Shown here: positions 25,448 to 35,163 of the stretch, one piece after another
Layout of the letters: every line of letters begins with the position of its first letter
Position numbering within the stretch: position 1 is the first letter of the stretch
Origin: an uncultured Granulosicoccaceae bacterium
Lineage (GTDB): Bacteria; Pseudomonadota; Gammaproteobacteria; Granulosicoccales; Granulosicoccaceae
DNA length: 64,000 nt
Direction of reading: 5' to 3'
Assembly: GCA_938006335.1 (NCBI GenBank)
Contig: CALLMF010000020.1
Span: 89,180-153,179, forward strand
Program-made: the position numbers and the translations under genes
The notes under the pieces: generated by a model
Database searches by the model: none
What the model was told of the DNA's origin: nothing
What the model saw: the letters and a program-made list of their open reading frames with translations, nothing else

Positions 25448-28081
25448 ATGCTCTCCAGCTCCCCACCGCTCGTCATTGCGGGCTTTCATCGATCGGGTAC
25501 GTCACTCACCGCACGCTCACTGCATGCGGCGGGGTTGCGTCTGGGCGATGGTCTGATCGAGGCAGGTCCTTCCAACCCCGACGGGCACTTTGAACACGAG
25601 GGTATTGTCCGGTTTCATGATCGCCTGCTAGTGGCGCGTGGCCGCAGTTGGGATATTCCTGCAGCAGGTTGTGACACTTTCACCGCGGAAGAAAAGCAGG
25701 AGGCCCGCAGTCTTGTTGAGCCGCTCGCCTGTTCGGAAGCCGGCCCCTGGGGTTTCAAGGATCCCCGTGTGTGTCTCTTTCTGCCGCTGTGGAACGAGGT
25801 TCTCGATGATCCCCTCAAACTGATCGTGTATCGCGACCCGGTCGCGTGCATGAACTCGTTGCTGCGTCGCGAAGCACAGGCGCTTGCGCATCAGACGCAG
25901 GCGGATGCTGACAGCATCGCCTTGTGGTGTGATCCGAATCGAGCGATCACGCTCTGGTGCGATTACAACGAGGCGTTGTTGCGTGAGCACAAACGCGCAC
26001 CGGAGCGCTCGCTGATCATGTCGTTCACAGCGCTTGTCACTGGTACTTCGCCATCGGCGCTGGTGAATCAACATACGGATATCGGTCTCGATACGGCGGT
26101 CTGCCCGGACGTTCACGGGACACCGCCGACCGTGGCGCAGTCAATCGTTGCCATTGAAGATATGTCGGCATCGGTGCGTGCTCGAGCAGCGGATCTACTC
26201 GATGAATTGAATGCCTGCTTCGATGGACCGGCCGAGAGTCTCGGCGAGTATCCGAGTGCAGATGGCACGGCGACGCATGCGCCTGCGCGGGACACGCTGG
26301 TGCGAGCGCTCGATGCGCTTGGTGTGGCTCGGCCCGGTGTGGTCTCTGATACGACGCGCGCCGTGTGGCCCGCATCACAGACGACGGGCGCGTCAGCAGA
26401 TGTCACCGCAGATGATACCGAGCAAAAACGTGCCCGTGCCCTCGCGCTTGACGCAAAAAGCAACGCCGATCCTGCTTATGCCGGTCTTGCGACGGTTGCC
26501 GGCAGCGCGTGGCTGGCGGTGGGCGATCTCGACGCGGCAAGGCGCTGTTTTTCGCGGGCGGTACGGTCGGGCGCGCCGGACCATACCGCAGACTTGCACC
26601 TGGGCGTACTGGCTCGTGATGCCGGCGATGATGATACGGCGCTGGGACACTTCCTGGCCGCACTTGAGCGAGTGCCAACCCATGGCGGTCTGCATGCGCA
26701 CATCGCGCACATACTGATTCGCAAGGGCGAGGTGCAGCGAGGCATCGCGCTAGCTCGTGCCGGGCTGGAACACGAACCTGCGCAGTCTCAGCTGCTGAAT
26801 ATCGTGCTTGACGCGGCTATGGAGTCTGGTGATCCGGCTTCGGTCACTGACATCGTGCAACGTGCGCAGACGCATGATCCAGGCGACTGGCAGCTGGCTC
26901 AATGGCGCTATCGCATTGCTCTGGCGAGCGCAAATGGACATGAGCGTCAGACACAGGCATTGCGACTGCGCGCACTGGCCTTGCGCTTGCCGGGCATTGC
27001 CAATGTCGGAGCGCGCATTCACGAAGCGATCGACGCGATCGACACACCACATCGACAAGCGGCCTTGATGCAGGCCGTTGCCGCAGAGCTTGAAGCCATG
27101 CAGCAGCCGCTGCGCAAACCTGATGTTCCGGTTGTCGCGGTTGTCCCTGATACAGAGCGTTGCTCGATCCGTTCACCCGCTGATATTCGTCTCGGGATGT
27201 CGATACTGGCGCGTGATGAGCGTGACGTCATCGAAGCAAACATTCGATATCACGCATCGGTAGGGGTCGAGCGTTTTGTCGTTACGGATAACGGGTCAGT
27301 TGACGGTACGCGTGAATGTTTGCGTGCGCTCTGTCGCGAGTTCGACATCGACATCATTGACGAGCCCTCTCGCACCATAGACCAGGATCTCTGGGTCACA
27401 CGCATGGCAGAGCGCGTCCGTGCTCACGGCGACATCGACTGGCTGATCAACAACGATGCGGATGAATTCTGGTGGCCGGCAACCGGGGATCTGCGCAGTG
27501 CGATCAGTCAGGATATCGGCGTCGATGCCGATGCCATTGGAGTCGTACAGGTTGCACGAAGCAATCTGGTCGCCTCGCGTGAATCGGCAAGCCGCTCTCA
27601 AGCCGGCTTTGATACCGCGATTCATCGCGTCCGGCAAACCGTGAAGCTACCGCCCGATGCAAGGCGCTGGCACGATAACGATGCGCACATACTTTTGCGA
27701 ACACTACCCGGCAAGGTGATCACGCGTCTGCAGGGCCTGAAGTCGATTGACATGGGTAATCACGGTGCTGAGCATTCGCTCGGGTCAGTGCAGGCGGATA
27801 GCATCCATATTCATCACTACCCGGTGCGTTCGTTTGCGCAGTTTGAAAGCAAGGTGCGCAACTACGGAGAAAGCCTCGAACAAAACACTCGATTCGGTCC
27901 GCGCGTCAGCCGCCATCTTCGCTATTGGTACGAGCGCTATCTGGCCGGCGAGTTGCGCGAGGAATACCTGCAGATGCACCCGACAGAACATGACCTGCAG
28001 CAACTGCTCCGCGACGGATTCGTCGACATCGACGATCGACTCGACGGCCGGCTGCACGCGGACATTACGCACGCCGCGTGA
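25448..28081 (+). CDS. sulfotransferase-TPR-glycosyltransferase fusion protein
   Basis: An 877-residue cytoplasmic protein with three parts. Residues 1-~290 form a sulfotransferase-type P-loop domain: IAGFHRSGTSLTAR (residues 10-23) is the 5'-phosphosulfate-binding loop, and GPWGFKDPRVCLFLPLW fits the family. Residues ~338-496 are TPR-like (AGSAWLAVGDLDAARRCFSRAV, LGVLARDAGDDDTALGHFLAAL, IRKGEVQRGIALARAGLEHEP). From ~578 to the end is a glycosyltransferase 2-like domain (Glyco_tranf_2_4 type): LGMSILARDERDVIEANIRYH, VTDNGSVDGTRECL and LINNDADEFWW with the acidic DxD-like metal site. A role in sulfated and glycosylated surface polymer is inferred. It stands alone between lolD and a convergent DUF2062 gene. 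Confidence 0.78.
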   Translation: MLSSSPPLVIAGFHRSGTSLTARSLHAAGLRLGDGLIEAGPSNPDGHFEHEGIVRFHDRLLVARGRSWDIPAAGCDTFTAEEKQEARSLVEPLACSEAGPWGFKDPRVCLFLPLWNEVLDDPLKLIVYRDPVACMNSLLRREAQALAHQTQADADSIALWCDPNRAITLWCDYNEALLREHKRAPERSLIMSFTALVTGTSPSALVNQHTDIGLDTAVCPDVHGTPPTVAQSIVAIEDMSASVRARAADLLDELNACFDGPAESLGEYPSADGTATHAPARDTLVRALDALGVARPGVVSDTTRAVWPASQTTGASADVTADDTEQKRARALALDAKSNADPAYAGLATVAGSAWLAVGDLDAARRCFSRAVRSGAPDHTADLHLGVLARDAGDDDTALGHFLAALERVPTHGGLHAHIAHILIRKGEVQRGIALARAGLEHEPAQSQLLNIVLDAAMESGDPASVTDIVQRAQTHDPGDWQLAQWRYRIALASANGHERQTQALRLRALALRLPGIANVGARIHEAIDAIDTPHRQAALMQAVAAELEAMQQPLRKPDVPVVAVVPDTERCSIRSPADIRLGMSILARDERDVIEANIRYHASVGVERFVVTDNGSVDGTRECLRALCREFDIDIIDEPSRTIDQDLWVTRMAERVRAHGDIDWLINNDADEFWWPATGDLRSAISQDIGVDADAIGVVQVARSNLVASRESASRSQAGFDTAIHRVRQTVKLPPDARRWHDNDAHILLRTLPGKVITRLQGLKSIDMGNHGAEHSLGSVQADSIHIHHYPVRSFAQFESKVRNYGESLEQNTRFGPRVSRHLRYWYERYLAGELREEYLQMHPTEHDLQQLLRDGFVDIDDRLDGRLHADITHAA

Positions 28082-28093
28082 CGGGCTAGCCTG

Positions 28094-28675
28094 TCAGCCT
28101 GGCGAGAGGCGTCGGCGTCCGCGCCAGCGACGTATCGTGCATATTCGCCATGCACCGAGCGTAATCAGATAGCCCACTACCGCGCTGAGGGCAGCGGCAA
28201 AGAGGCAGCCGGTGAGAATTTCGGGCCACGCGTGCTGAAACATGTGTGCGAGCGCGCGCAAGCTGACGAGTTCCGTATCGAACGTCGGCGCGGGCGAGTT
28301 CAGCAACATTGACCCCGAGCGCCAGGCGACATAACCTAACGGGGCCACGGTCAACGGATTGGTGAACCACACCATGACCACGGAGAGAGGCACATGGACG
28401 CGCAGCAGGGCGGCACAACAGGCCGCCACAATCATCTGACCTGGCATTGGCAACCAGCCGATGAACAGCCCAATGGCGACGGCTCCGGCCACGCTGCGGC
28501 GGTTCAGATGCCAGATTCGGGGATCATCAAAACGACGCCGCATCCCTCGCACAATGCGCCTGCCCCATCCTGGCTGGCGGCCCCGGATGTCCTCGTCGAT
28601 ACCCCAGCGATGGATGCCGAGTCGTTCCCGGCATTGAGCGGCTTTTGGCAGTCGATTCTTGAGCCAGCTGGTCAT
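28094..28675 (-). CDS. DUF2062 domain membrane protein
   Basis: A 193-residue membrane protein. After a basic N-terminal stretch (WLKNRLPKAAQCRERLGIHR), the DUF2062 core begins at WHLNRRSVAGAVAIGLFIGWLPMPGQMIVAACCAALLRV and continues with VMVWFTNPLTVAPLGYVAWRSG, both hallmark segments. A further hydrophobic segment lies near the C-terminus (LFAAALSAVVGYLITLG), followed by a strongly basic tail. The family has no settled function; members are often near lipid A or comEC genes, as here. ATG 28675 (MTSWLKNRL) was preferred over 28735. It is convergent with the fusion gene (12 bases). Confidence 0.85.
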   Translation of the reverse strand: MTSWLKNRLPKAAQCRERLGIHRWGIDEDIRGRQPGWGRRIVRGMRRRFDDPRIWHLNRRSVAGAVAIGLFIGWLPMPGQMIVAACCAALLRVHVPLSVVMVWFTNPLTVAPLGYVAWRSGSMLLNSPAPTFDTELVSLRALAHMFQHAWPEILTGCLFAAALSAVVGYLITLGAWRICTIRRWRGRRRLSPG

Positions 28676-28827
28676 CGGGGAGAATGGAAGTGCATTCAGG
28701 TGCCAAAGGTTGTCTGTATATGGCGACGCGAGCATCCGTTTATTGAAGCTTCGGGGTCGGTTTTCGCCGAGACGACACCGCTCGCGTTACGCACAGCCGG
28801 TACGTTTCACAGCGGCCTGTCGGATTA

Positions 28828-31275
28828 GTGTGCGCTGTGCCGCAAGCGCGTGCTCTTGCCTTGGTCGTTGGCGTGACGGCGGTACTCGTGTTGCCTTTGC
28901 CGCCGTTGGCAGACTGGTCTGTGCTCGGCGGCTGGTCGCCTGGGGCGTGGCGATTGCTGCGTCTGTTGGCCTGGATCGTCATTGTCCTTGGTCTCTCCCT
29001 GCGCGGTCCCGCTGCTGACTCTCTTGGGACTGCGCTCATTCTCATTGCCGGCGCGGCGCTGGGATTTACCACGCTTGGGCAGGATCTCTCTCGCCATTGG
29101 CCTGAGCCGCTGGCCGGTACCGAGTGGCAGGTGCAGGGCGTGGTGTCGGGGCCACCGGTGCGTGGCGATGGCTACCAGCGCGTTGACCTGCGCGTGACAT
29201 CGATCAATCCGATCGACGGGCTGCAGGCACCACGAAATCTGCCTTTGCGCATTCGTGTCAGCTTGCGTGAGGGAGGGCCTGCGGTCAGTAGCGGGGACGA
29301 GTGGAGCTGGCGTTTACGCTTGCAGCCGCCTAATGGGCGCGTCAATCGCGGAGGTTTTGACCGACGGGCGTGGTTGATCGAAGAGCGCGTTCATGCTGTG
29401 GCCGCGCTCGCTACCGGCGATGGCCCGGCGCCAGTGCTCGTCCGCCGGTCGAATCAGCCGTCGGCGCGACTCGGGTGCTGGCGAGAGTGGCTGCGCGATC
29501 GCGTGTTCGCTCTGAACGCTCTGGATGACACGCAGAAGTCCCTGGTCAGTGCGCTGACGCTCGGCATTGGGGACCAGGTGCCGGCGCGGGTCCATGACGC
29601 CCTGCGTGCAACCGGCACGAGTCATTTGCTCGCGATATCCGGGCTGCACGTCACGGTCGTGTTCGGCGTGCTCTGGTGGCTGTTGCGGGTGACATTTACC
29701 CGCATCACCGCTTGGCGGGATGGTGCGTTGATAGCGGCCGTGGTGTTCACTGCGGTTTATGCGGCGCTCGCGGGATTCGACCTGCCGGTGAGGCGAGCTT
29801 TGATGATGTTGCTCGTCGCTTCGCTGGTGCTCTTGCGCCGGCGCTTCAGCTTGTCATCGACCGCGCTGTCGCTCGCCGTGATCACGGTTGTGCTGTTCGA
29901 TCCGCTGACCTTGCTGGGCGCTGGTTTCTGGCTCAGCGCTGGAAGCGTGGCGTTCATCGTGTGGTTGCAGGCAGGCCGCATGCGGCGCGGAGTGGTATCG
30001 ATGATGGTGGGTGGCCAGCTCTTCATCAGTCTTGCAATGCTGATCCCCGGTGCCTGGTGGTTTCAGGAAATCTCCGTGGTCTCGCCACTGGCCAATCTCT
30101 TCGCCATTCCATGGACGACGATGGTGGTGGTGCCGTCGGCACTGCTCGTCACTGCGCTCAGCGCAATGGCTCCAGCGCTTGCAGAGTGGCCGGCAGCGCT
30201 GCTCGGAATCTCGATCAATGGACTGCTGTGGGCCTTGCTCACCGTCGCCGCTATCGAAGGCGCACACTGGCCTGCGTCTCTGCCAGGCGTATTCGGCCTG
30301 GTGACGGCCGCCGCGACTGTTGCACTACTCACCGCCCCGTGGCGGCGGCCCTGGCTGGGCTTCATGCCATTCTTTTTGCTACCGGCCGTGCAACACGTCC
30401 TGCATGCGGGCAAGCAGGGACCCATCGAATTGCACGTGCTGGATGTCGGACATGGAGTCGCTGCCCTGATCCTCGCCGATGATCACGCCGTGCTGGTGGA
30501 TACCGGTGGCGGTCGTGCACCGTATACGCGGGTGCAAACGGACGTCATTCCGCACCTTCTGGCGCTGGGTCGGCGCAGCCTGAGCCATCTGATCGTGTCC
30601 CACCCTGACCAGGATCATGCCGCAGGCCTCTTGCCGCTGCTGGCGTGGCAGCCCGGTCTGCCCGTGTATGCCGGCGATCTGCTTGCTGCGCAGAGGGTGG
30701 TCGACGAGGCCGGCCTTGATGTGCCCCCGGATCAAATGCGGGGGTGCGAGGCGGGCAGCGGTTTTGATGCGGGGCCGGTCCGAATCGACTTCCTGCACCC
30801 GGCGGCTCACGATCGGGGCAGTGACAATGATCGATCCTGCGTGGTGCTTGTCCACGGCGCCGGATTTCGGGTGTTGCTGCCCGGTGATATCGAGGCTGCA
30901 GGAGAGCGGAATCTGGTCGAGCGCGCCGGTTTTCTGCCGGTGGATGTGCTGCTGGCACCGCACCACGGCAGCAACAGTTCGTCAACGCTGCGATTCGTGG
31001 ATGCCTTCCCGGCGCGTCATGTGGTATTCCCGGCAGCGCGGCGCAGCCGGTGGAGCTTTCCGCACGTGTCCGTGCAAATGCGCTATACATTGTCAGGCGC
31101 AGCGCTTCATCACCCTGGAGACGCTGGCGCGCTAGTGTTCCGGTTTGGCGACGACGTACACGCTCCGAAGGTGATGTCACTGGGCCGGGAATCGCAACGC
31201 CTGTGGCGCGCGCCTCTTCGCCGAACACAGGCGCCTCACGAGTTCGTCGTCAGCGCGACGAATGATGACAATTGA
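28828..31275 (+). CDS. comEC: DNA internalization competence protein ComEC/Rec2
   Basis: An 815-residue inner-membrane channel for single-stranded DNA uptake. The N-terminal part has hydrophobic segments and an OB-like loop (EWQVQGVVSGPPVRGDGYQRVDLRVT). The competence core follows with LISALT-type SALTLGIGDQVP and HLLAISGLHVTVV. The C-terminal metallo-beta-lactamase domain carries LHVLDVGHGVAALIL, LVDTGGG, VSHPDQDHAAGL and APHHGSNSS, so the metal-binding residues are intact. The start is GTG 28828. exbB follows after 15 bases, a common gammaproteobacterial arrangement. Natural competence also needs pilus genes that are not in this window. Confidence 0.93.
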   Translation: MCAVPQARALALVVGVTAVLVLPLPPLADWSVLGGWSPGAWRLLRLLAWIVIVLGLSLRGPAADSLGTALILIAGAALGFTTLGQDLSRHWPEPLAGTEWQVQGVVSGPPVRGDGYQRVDLRVTSINPIDGLQAPRNLPLRIRVSLREGGPAVSSGDEWSWRLRLQPPNGRVNRGGFDRRAWLIEERVHAVAALATGDGPAPVLVRRSNQPSARLGCWREWLRDRVFALNALDDTQKSLVSALTLGIGDQVPARVHDALRATGTSHLLAISGLHVTVVFGVLWWLLRVTFTRITAWRDGALIAAVVFTAVYAALAGFDLPVRRALMMLLVASLVLLRRRFSLSSTALSLAVITVVLFDPLTLLGAGFWLSAGSVAFIVWLQAGRMRRGVVSMMVGGQLFISLAMLIPGAWWFQEISVVSPLANLFAIPWTTMVVVPSALLVTALSAMAPALAEWPAALLGISINGLLWALLTVAAIEGAHWPASLPGVFGLVTAAATVALLTAPWRRPWLGFMPFFLLPAVQHVLHAGKQGPIELHVLDVGHGVAALILADDHAVLVDTGGGRAPYTRVQTDVIPHLLALGRRSLSHLIVSHPDQDHAAGLLPLLAWQPGLPVYAGDLLAAQRVVDEAGLDVPPDQMRGCEAGSGFDAGPVRIDFLHPAAHDRGSDNDRSCVVLVHGAGFRVLLPGDIEAAGERNLVERAGFLPVDVLLAPHHGSNSSSTLRFVDAFPARHVVFPAARRSRWSFPHVSVQMRYTLSGAALHHPGDAGALVFRFGDDVHAPKVMSLGRESQRLWRAPLRRTQAPHEFVVSATNDDN

Positions 31276-31290
31276 TCTGGGACCTTCACT

Positions 31291-31917
31291 GTGTGGGAAA
31301 TCGTGACAGCGGGCGGCTGGTTGATGTTGCCCATCATCGCTTGTTCGATCGTCGCACTCGCGATCGTGATCGAGCGCTTCATGACCTTGCGCGAGGAGCG
31401 CGTGCTACCCAACAACCTGGTAGCTGATGTCTGGCGCATGGCCAGTAGTCGACAACTGACCGAAGAGAAGGTCCGGGAAATTCAGAAGGGCTCTCCGCTT
31501 GGCCGCGTGATATCCGCCGGTCTGCTCAACCGCAGTCAGGAGCGCGAGGCGATGAAAGTCTCGATCGAAGAGGTCGGCGGGCACGTCGCCCACGAGCTCG
31601 GCCGCTATCTGAATGCGCTGGGTACCATTGCCGCGGTGACGCCGCTGCTGGGTCTGCTCGGTACCGTCGTCGGCATGATCAGCGTGTTCACCAACATCAC
31701 GACCGTAGGCGTCGGAAACCCGGCCCAGCTGGCGGGCGGTATCTCTCAAGCGCTGATCACCACTGCTGGTGGCTTGTGCGTTGCCATCCCGTCGCTGATG
31801 TTCCATCGCTACTTTCGCGCGCGTGTCGATGGTCTGGTGATCGGTATGGAAAAGGAATCGTTGAAGTTGGTCGATGTGCTGCAGAAGCGGCAGTCTCAGG
31901 CCCGCGTTGCGACCTAG
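31291..31917 (+). CDS. exbB: MotA/TolQ/ExbB proton channel protein
   Basis: A 208-residue inner-membrane protein with three membrane segments: LMLPIIACSIVALAIVIERF near the N-terminus, then YLNALGTIAAVTPLLGLLGTVVGMISVF and PAQLAGGISQALITTAGGLCVAIPSLMFHRYF, the conserved TolQ/ExbB core. It couples proton flow to an energy-transducing partner. The ExbD-type gene follows 12 bases later, and msbA-lpxK-kdsB continue the operon, an arrangement known in many gammaproteobacteria where the pair's cargo is unclear. The start is GTG (VWEIVTAGGW). Confidence 0.9.
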   Translation: MWEIVTAGGWLMLPIIACSIVALAIVIERFMTLREERVLPNNLVADVWRMASSRQLTEEKVREIQKGSPLGRVISAGLLNRSQEREAMKVSIEEVGGHVAHELGRYLNALGTIAAVTPLLGLLGTVVGMISVFTNITTVGVGNPAQLAGGISQALITTAGGLCVAIPSLMFHRYFRARVDGLVIGMEKESLKLVDVLQKRQSQARVAT

Positions 31918-31929
31918 GGCGTTACGACG

Positions 31930-32343
31930 ATGAAATTCAAGCGTGAGGCCCGCGAGGAACTGGAGCTCAATCTCACTCCTCTGATCGACGTGGTGTTCTT
32001 GTTGCTGATCTTCTTCATGGTGTCGACCACCTTTCAGAAGGAATCCGAGATCTCACTGCAGTTGCCACGCGCGTCAGACAATCCCAATGCCACGGTGGCC
32101 GACAAGATCGAAGTCGTCATCAACGCACAGGGGCAGTTCTACGTGAACGATCAGGAGCTGCTCAAGAACGATGTCACGTCGCTGCAGACGGCACTGCGCG
32201 AGTTGTCGGGTGGCAATCGTGAGCTGCCACTGTCGATCCGCGCTGACGCCCAGACGCCGCACCAATCCGTCGTCATTGCGATGGATGCGGCCGCAAAGCT
32301 CGGCATGTTGCGGATGTCCATTGCGACCTCACGGAGCAATTGA
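31930..32343 (+). CDS. exbD: biopolymer transport protein ExbD/TolR
   Basis: A 137-residue protein with one N-terminal membrane anchor. The conserved LNLTPLIDVVFLLLIFFMVST contains the Asp required for proton translocation in this family, followed by a periplasmic domain (EIVVI-like VVINAQGQFYVNDQ, LSIRADAQTPHQSVVIAMDAA). It partners the ExbB-like product encoded directly upstream. A 43-base gap separates its stop from the msbA start. Confidence 0.93.
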   Translation: MKFKREAREELELNLTPLIDVVFLLLIFFMVSTTFQKESEISLQLPRASDNPNATVADKIEVVINAQGQFYVNDQELLKNDVTSLQTALRELSGGNRELPLSIRADAQTPHQSVVIAMDAAAKLGMLRMSIATSRSN

Positions 32344-32386
32344 GAAGCCGCCGCGAGTTGATCGCTTGCAGGCTCGCGAGCTGACC

Positions 32387-34141
32387 ATGGACGACAAGGC
32401 ACCAGACGACGAGCCGTCCGCTCGCGAGACGTACAGGCGCCTGCTCCAGTATGTGTGGCCTCACAAGATGCAGTTCGGTTTTGCGATCGCTGGCATGGTG
32501 GTCTATGCGCTGTGCGAGACCGGTTTCGCCGCATTGATGAAGCCGCTGCTCGATGTCAGCTTCATCGAGCGCGATACCGACTCGATCCTGCTGGTGCCGA
32601 TCGCCATCATCGTTGTCTTCCTGATCCGTGGTGTCGCAGGCTTTGTCAGTACCTGGTTCATGGCCTGGATTGGTTGGGAGGTCATCACGCAGCTACGCCG
32701 CGAGGTATTCGCAAAATATCTGAGCCTGCCTACCTCGTTCTATGACCACGCCTCCTCGGGTGAGCTGATCTCGCGCATCACCTTCAACAGTCAGCAGGTC
32801 GCAAACGCATCGAGTAATACGCTCACCCTGATCGTGCGCGATTCGATCAGCGTGATCAGTTTGCTTGGGCTGATGTTCTGGTTGAGCTGGCAGTTATCGC
32901 TCGCGTTTCTGGTGGTGGGCCCGATTGTCGGCTTGCTTGTTTCACGCGTCAGCCGACGTTTCCGTTCGATCAGTCGCAACATCCAGGGCACCATGGGCGA
33001 GGTGAGCGCAGCGATCCAGGAGGTGGTGGACGCGAGCCGCGAGGTCAAGATGTTTGGCAGCCAGGCGCTGGAGGTTGAGTCCTTTGAGCGGATCAACCAG
33101 CGCAATCGCCAGTTCAACATGAAAGAAACCGCCTTGAAGGCCGCCAACACACCCGTGGTGCAGTTTGTCGTGGCCGTCGCGCTCGCTGCCATCGTGTACG
33201 TGGCATCGAGTGGCGCCTTTATCGAGCGGATCAGCCCGGGGTCGTTTGTCGCCTTCATCACCGCGATGATGATGTTGTTCCAGCCGCTGCGACGCGTCAC
33301 GTCCATCAACAACGAGATTCAACGTGGCGTGGCCGCTGGAGAATCCTTGTTTGCCACATTGGATCTCGAGTCCGAACGCGACACCGGCACTGAAATTCTG
33401 TCGAATCAGATCGATACCATCAGCTTCGAAGACGTCGGGCTGACCTACGAGCCCGGCAAGCCGAGCGCACTCGTGGGAGTGAGCCTGAACATCGCTGCTG
33501 GCGAGCAGGTGGCCTTTGTTGGTGAGTCCGGCAGCGGCAAGACGTCGTTGGTGAATCTCTTGCCACGGCTTTATGAGGTAGATCAGGGCAGGGTACTGAT
33601 CAACGGGTGTCCCCTCGAGGACTACTCGCTGCAGTCCTTGCGCAGCCGCATTGCCTATGTCAGCCAGGACGTCACACTCTTCAATGACAGTATCGCCGCC
33701 AATATTGCTTACGGTAGTCGCGAGCCTGTCACGCGCGAGCGTCTGGAGGCGGCCTGCCGTGCTGCACATGCACACGACTTCATACTGGGTCTGGCTGATG
33801 GCTACAACACCATTGTTGGTGAGGACGGGACGATGCTCTCCGGTGGCCAGCGCCAGCGTGTTGCCATCGCTCGCGCGTTACTGCGCGATGCGCCCATCCT
33901 GATTCTGGATGAGGCCACGTCGGCATTGGATTCTGAAAGCGAGCGCAAGGTCCAGCAAGGACTGGAAACCCTGATGCAGGGGCGCACCACGCTGGTGGTC
34001 GCTCACCGTCTGAGTACGATCGAGTCGGCTGACCGAATCGTGGTGATGGAGCGTGGTCGTATCGTCGAAGTGGGGTCGCACGAGCAATTGCTCTCGCGTG
34101 GCGGCCACTATGCACGTCTCCACAGCTCCCAGTTTGCATGA
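32387..34141 (+). CDS. msbA: lipid A export ATP-binding/permease protein MsbA
   Basis: A 584-residue ABC half-transporter (E. coli 582) that flips core-lipid A across the inner membrane as a homodimer. An N-terminal transmembrane domain of six helices begins near YVWPHKMQFGFAIAGMVVYAL. The ATPase domain has Walker A VGESGSGKTSLVNLL, signature MLSGGQRQRVAIARALL, Walker B ILILDEATSALD and the switch VVAHRLSTIE. The frame is open to 32171 inside exbD, but ATG 32387 (MDDKAPDDEPSARETYRRLL) matches the family N-terminus. lpxK overlaps its end by four bases. Confidence 0.95.
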   Translation: MDDKAPDDEPSARETYRRLLQYVWPHKMQFGFAIAGMVVYALCETGFAALMKPLLDVSFIERDTDSILLVPIAIIVVFLIRGVAGFVSTWFMAWIGWEVITQLRREVFAKYLSLPTSFYDHASSGELISRITFNSQQVANASSNTLTLIVRDSISVISLLGLMFWLSWQLSLAFLVVGPIVGLLVSRVSRRFRSISRNIQGTMGEVSAAIQEVVDASREVKMFGSQALEVESFERINQRNRQFNMKETALKAANTPVVQFVVAVALAAIVYVASSGAFIERISPGSFVAFITAMMMLFQPLRRVTSINNEIQRGVAAGESLFATLDLESERDTGTEILSNQIDTISFEDVGLTYEPGKPSALVGVSLNIAAGEQVAFVGESGSGKTSLVNLLPRLYEVDQGRVLINGCPLEDYSLQSLRSRIAYVSQDVTLFNDSIAANIAYGSREPVTRERLEAACRAAHAHDFILGLADGYNTIVGEDGTMLSGGQRQRVAIARALLRDAPILILDEATSALDSESERKVQQGLETLMQGRTTLVVAHRLSTIESADRIVVMERGRIVEVGSHEQLLSRGGHYARLHSSQFA

Positions 34142-35163
34142 CGGCTGCGGGCTGGCAGTCGATCTGGAGTAGCCGAGGGCCGATGGCCTGCCTGCTGTGG
34201 CCGGTTTCGCAGCTCTACCGCTCACTCGCGGCACTTGATCGCGCGCTCTATCGCATGGGTGTTCGACGTGTTGAACCGTCGCGCCTGCCGGTGCTGGTCG
34301 TGGGCAACATCGGCGTCGGCGGTACGGGCAAGTCGCCATTGACCGCGTGGCTATGCGAGCAGCTTGCGGCAGCCGGCTTGCGCCCTGGCATCGTATCGCG
34401 TGGCTACGGCGGCTCACACGCCGGCGCTGCCCACCGGGTCAGCGATCACGACGAGGCCAGTGTGGTCGGAGACGAGCCCTTGATGCTTGCACACATGACC
34501 GGCGTTCCTGTGAGCGTGTGCCGTCGACGGGCCGAGGCGGTGGAGCAGCTCGCCTCGAGTGGAGAGGTGGATGTCGTCGTGTCCGACGACGGTCTGCAGC
34601 ATCACGCCATGGCACGTGACATCGAGATCGTCGTTGTCGATGCGGTAACCGGCTTCGGCAATGGTTGGTTACTACCGGCGGGGCCCCTGCGAGAATCTAC
34701 AGACCGCTTGGACTCGGTCGATCTTGTGGTCTACCAGTGCGGTGCGGGTATGGATGCGCCGACATCGCGAGCGAGCTTCGAGCTCGCGCTGACGAACTGC
34801 CGTTCACTGACGTCCGGAACGTCCGAGCGCGTGACACGCTTTGCCGGTCAGCGCGTTCACGCGGTCGCGGCCATTGGTCGCCCAGCCCGGTTCTTTGATG
34901 CCTTGCGGAGTGTCGGTATCGACGTGATAGAACACCCCCTGCCAGACCATCATCCAATCACGCCCGAGGACGTGGCGTTTGATGACCCAATGCCGGTACT
35001 CGTCACGCAAAAGGATGCCATCAAATTGCAGTCCATTCACTCGCCGTTGGACAAGGTGTACACCGTAGAAACTCGATTGCAGCCGTCCACGCAGTTGAGA
35101 GACGCCTGTGATCAACTCGTGGATCAACTGCGGATGCAAATGCAACAGGAGCGGACGCCTTGA
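34138..35163 (+). CDS. lpxK: tetraacyldisaccharide 4'-kinase LpxK
   Basis: Phosphorylates the 4' position of the lipid A disaccharide precursor at the inner membrane. The 341-residue protein has the P-loop VVGNIGVGGTGKSPLTAWL near residue 55, SRGYGG, the VGDEPLMLA segment and DDGLQHHAMARDIEIVVVD, all diagnostic of LpxK. A hydrophobic N-terminal region (PMACLLWPVSQLYRSLAAL) matches the membrane-associated helix. It overlaps msbA by four bases (ATGA) and its stop overlaps the kdsB start, so three lipid A/KDO genes are translationally coupled. Confidence 0.95.
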   Translation: MTAAGWQSIWSSRGPMACLLWPVSQLYRSLAALDRALYRMGVRRVEPSRLPVLVVGNIGVGGTGKSPLTAWLCEQLAAAGLRPGIVSRGYGGSHAGAAHRVSDHDEASVVGDEPLMLAHMTGVPVSVCRRRAEAVEQLASSGEVDVVVSDDGLQHHAMARDIEIVVVDAVTGFGNGWLLPAGPLRESTDRLDSVDLVVYQCGAGMDAPTSRASFELALTNCRSLTSGTSERVTRFAGQRVHAVAAIGRPARFFDALRSVGIDVIEHPLPDHHPITPEDVAFDDPMPVLVTQKDAIKLQSIHSPLDKVYTVETRLQPSTQLRDACDQLVDQLRMQMQQERTP

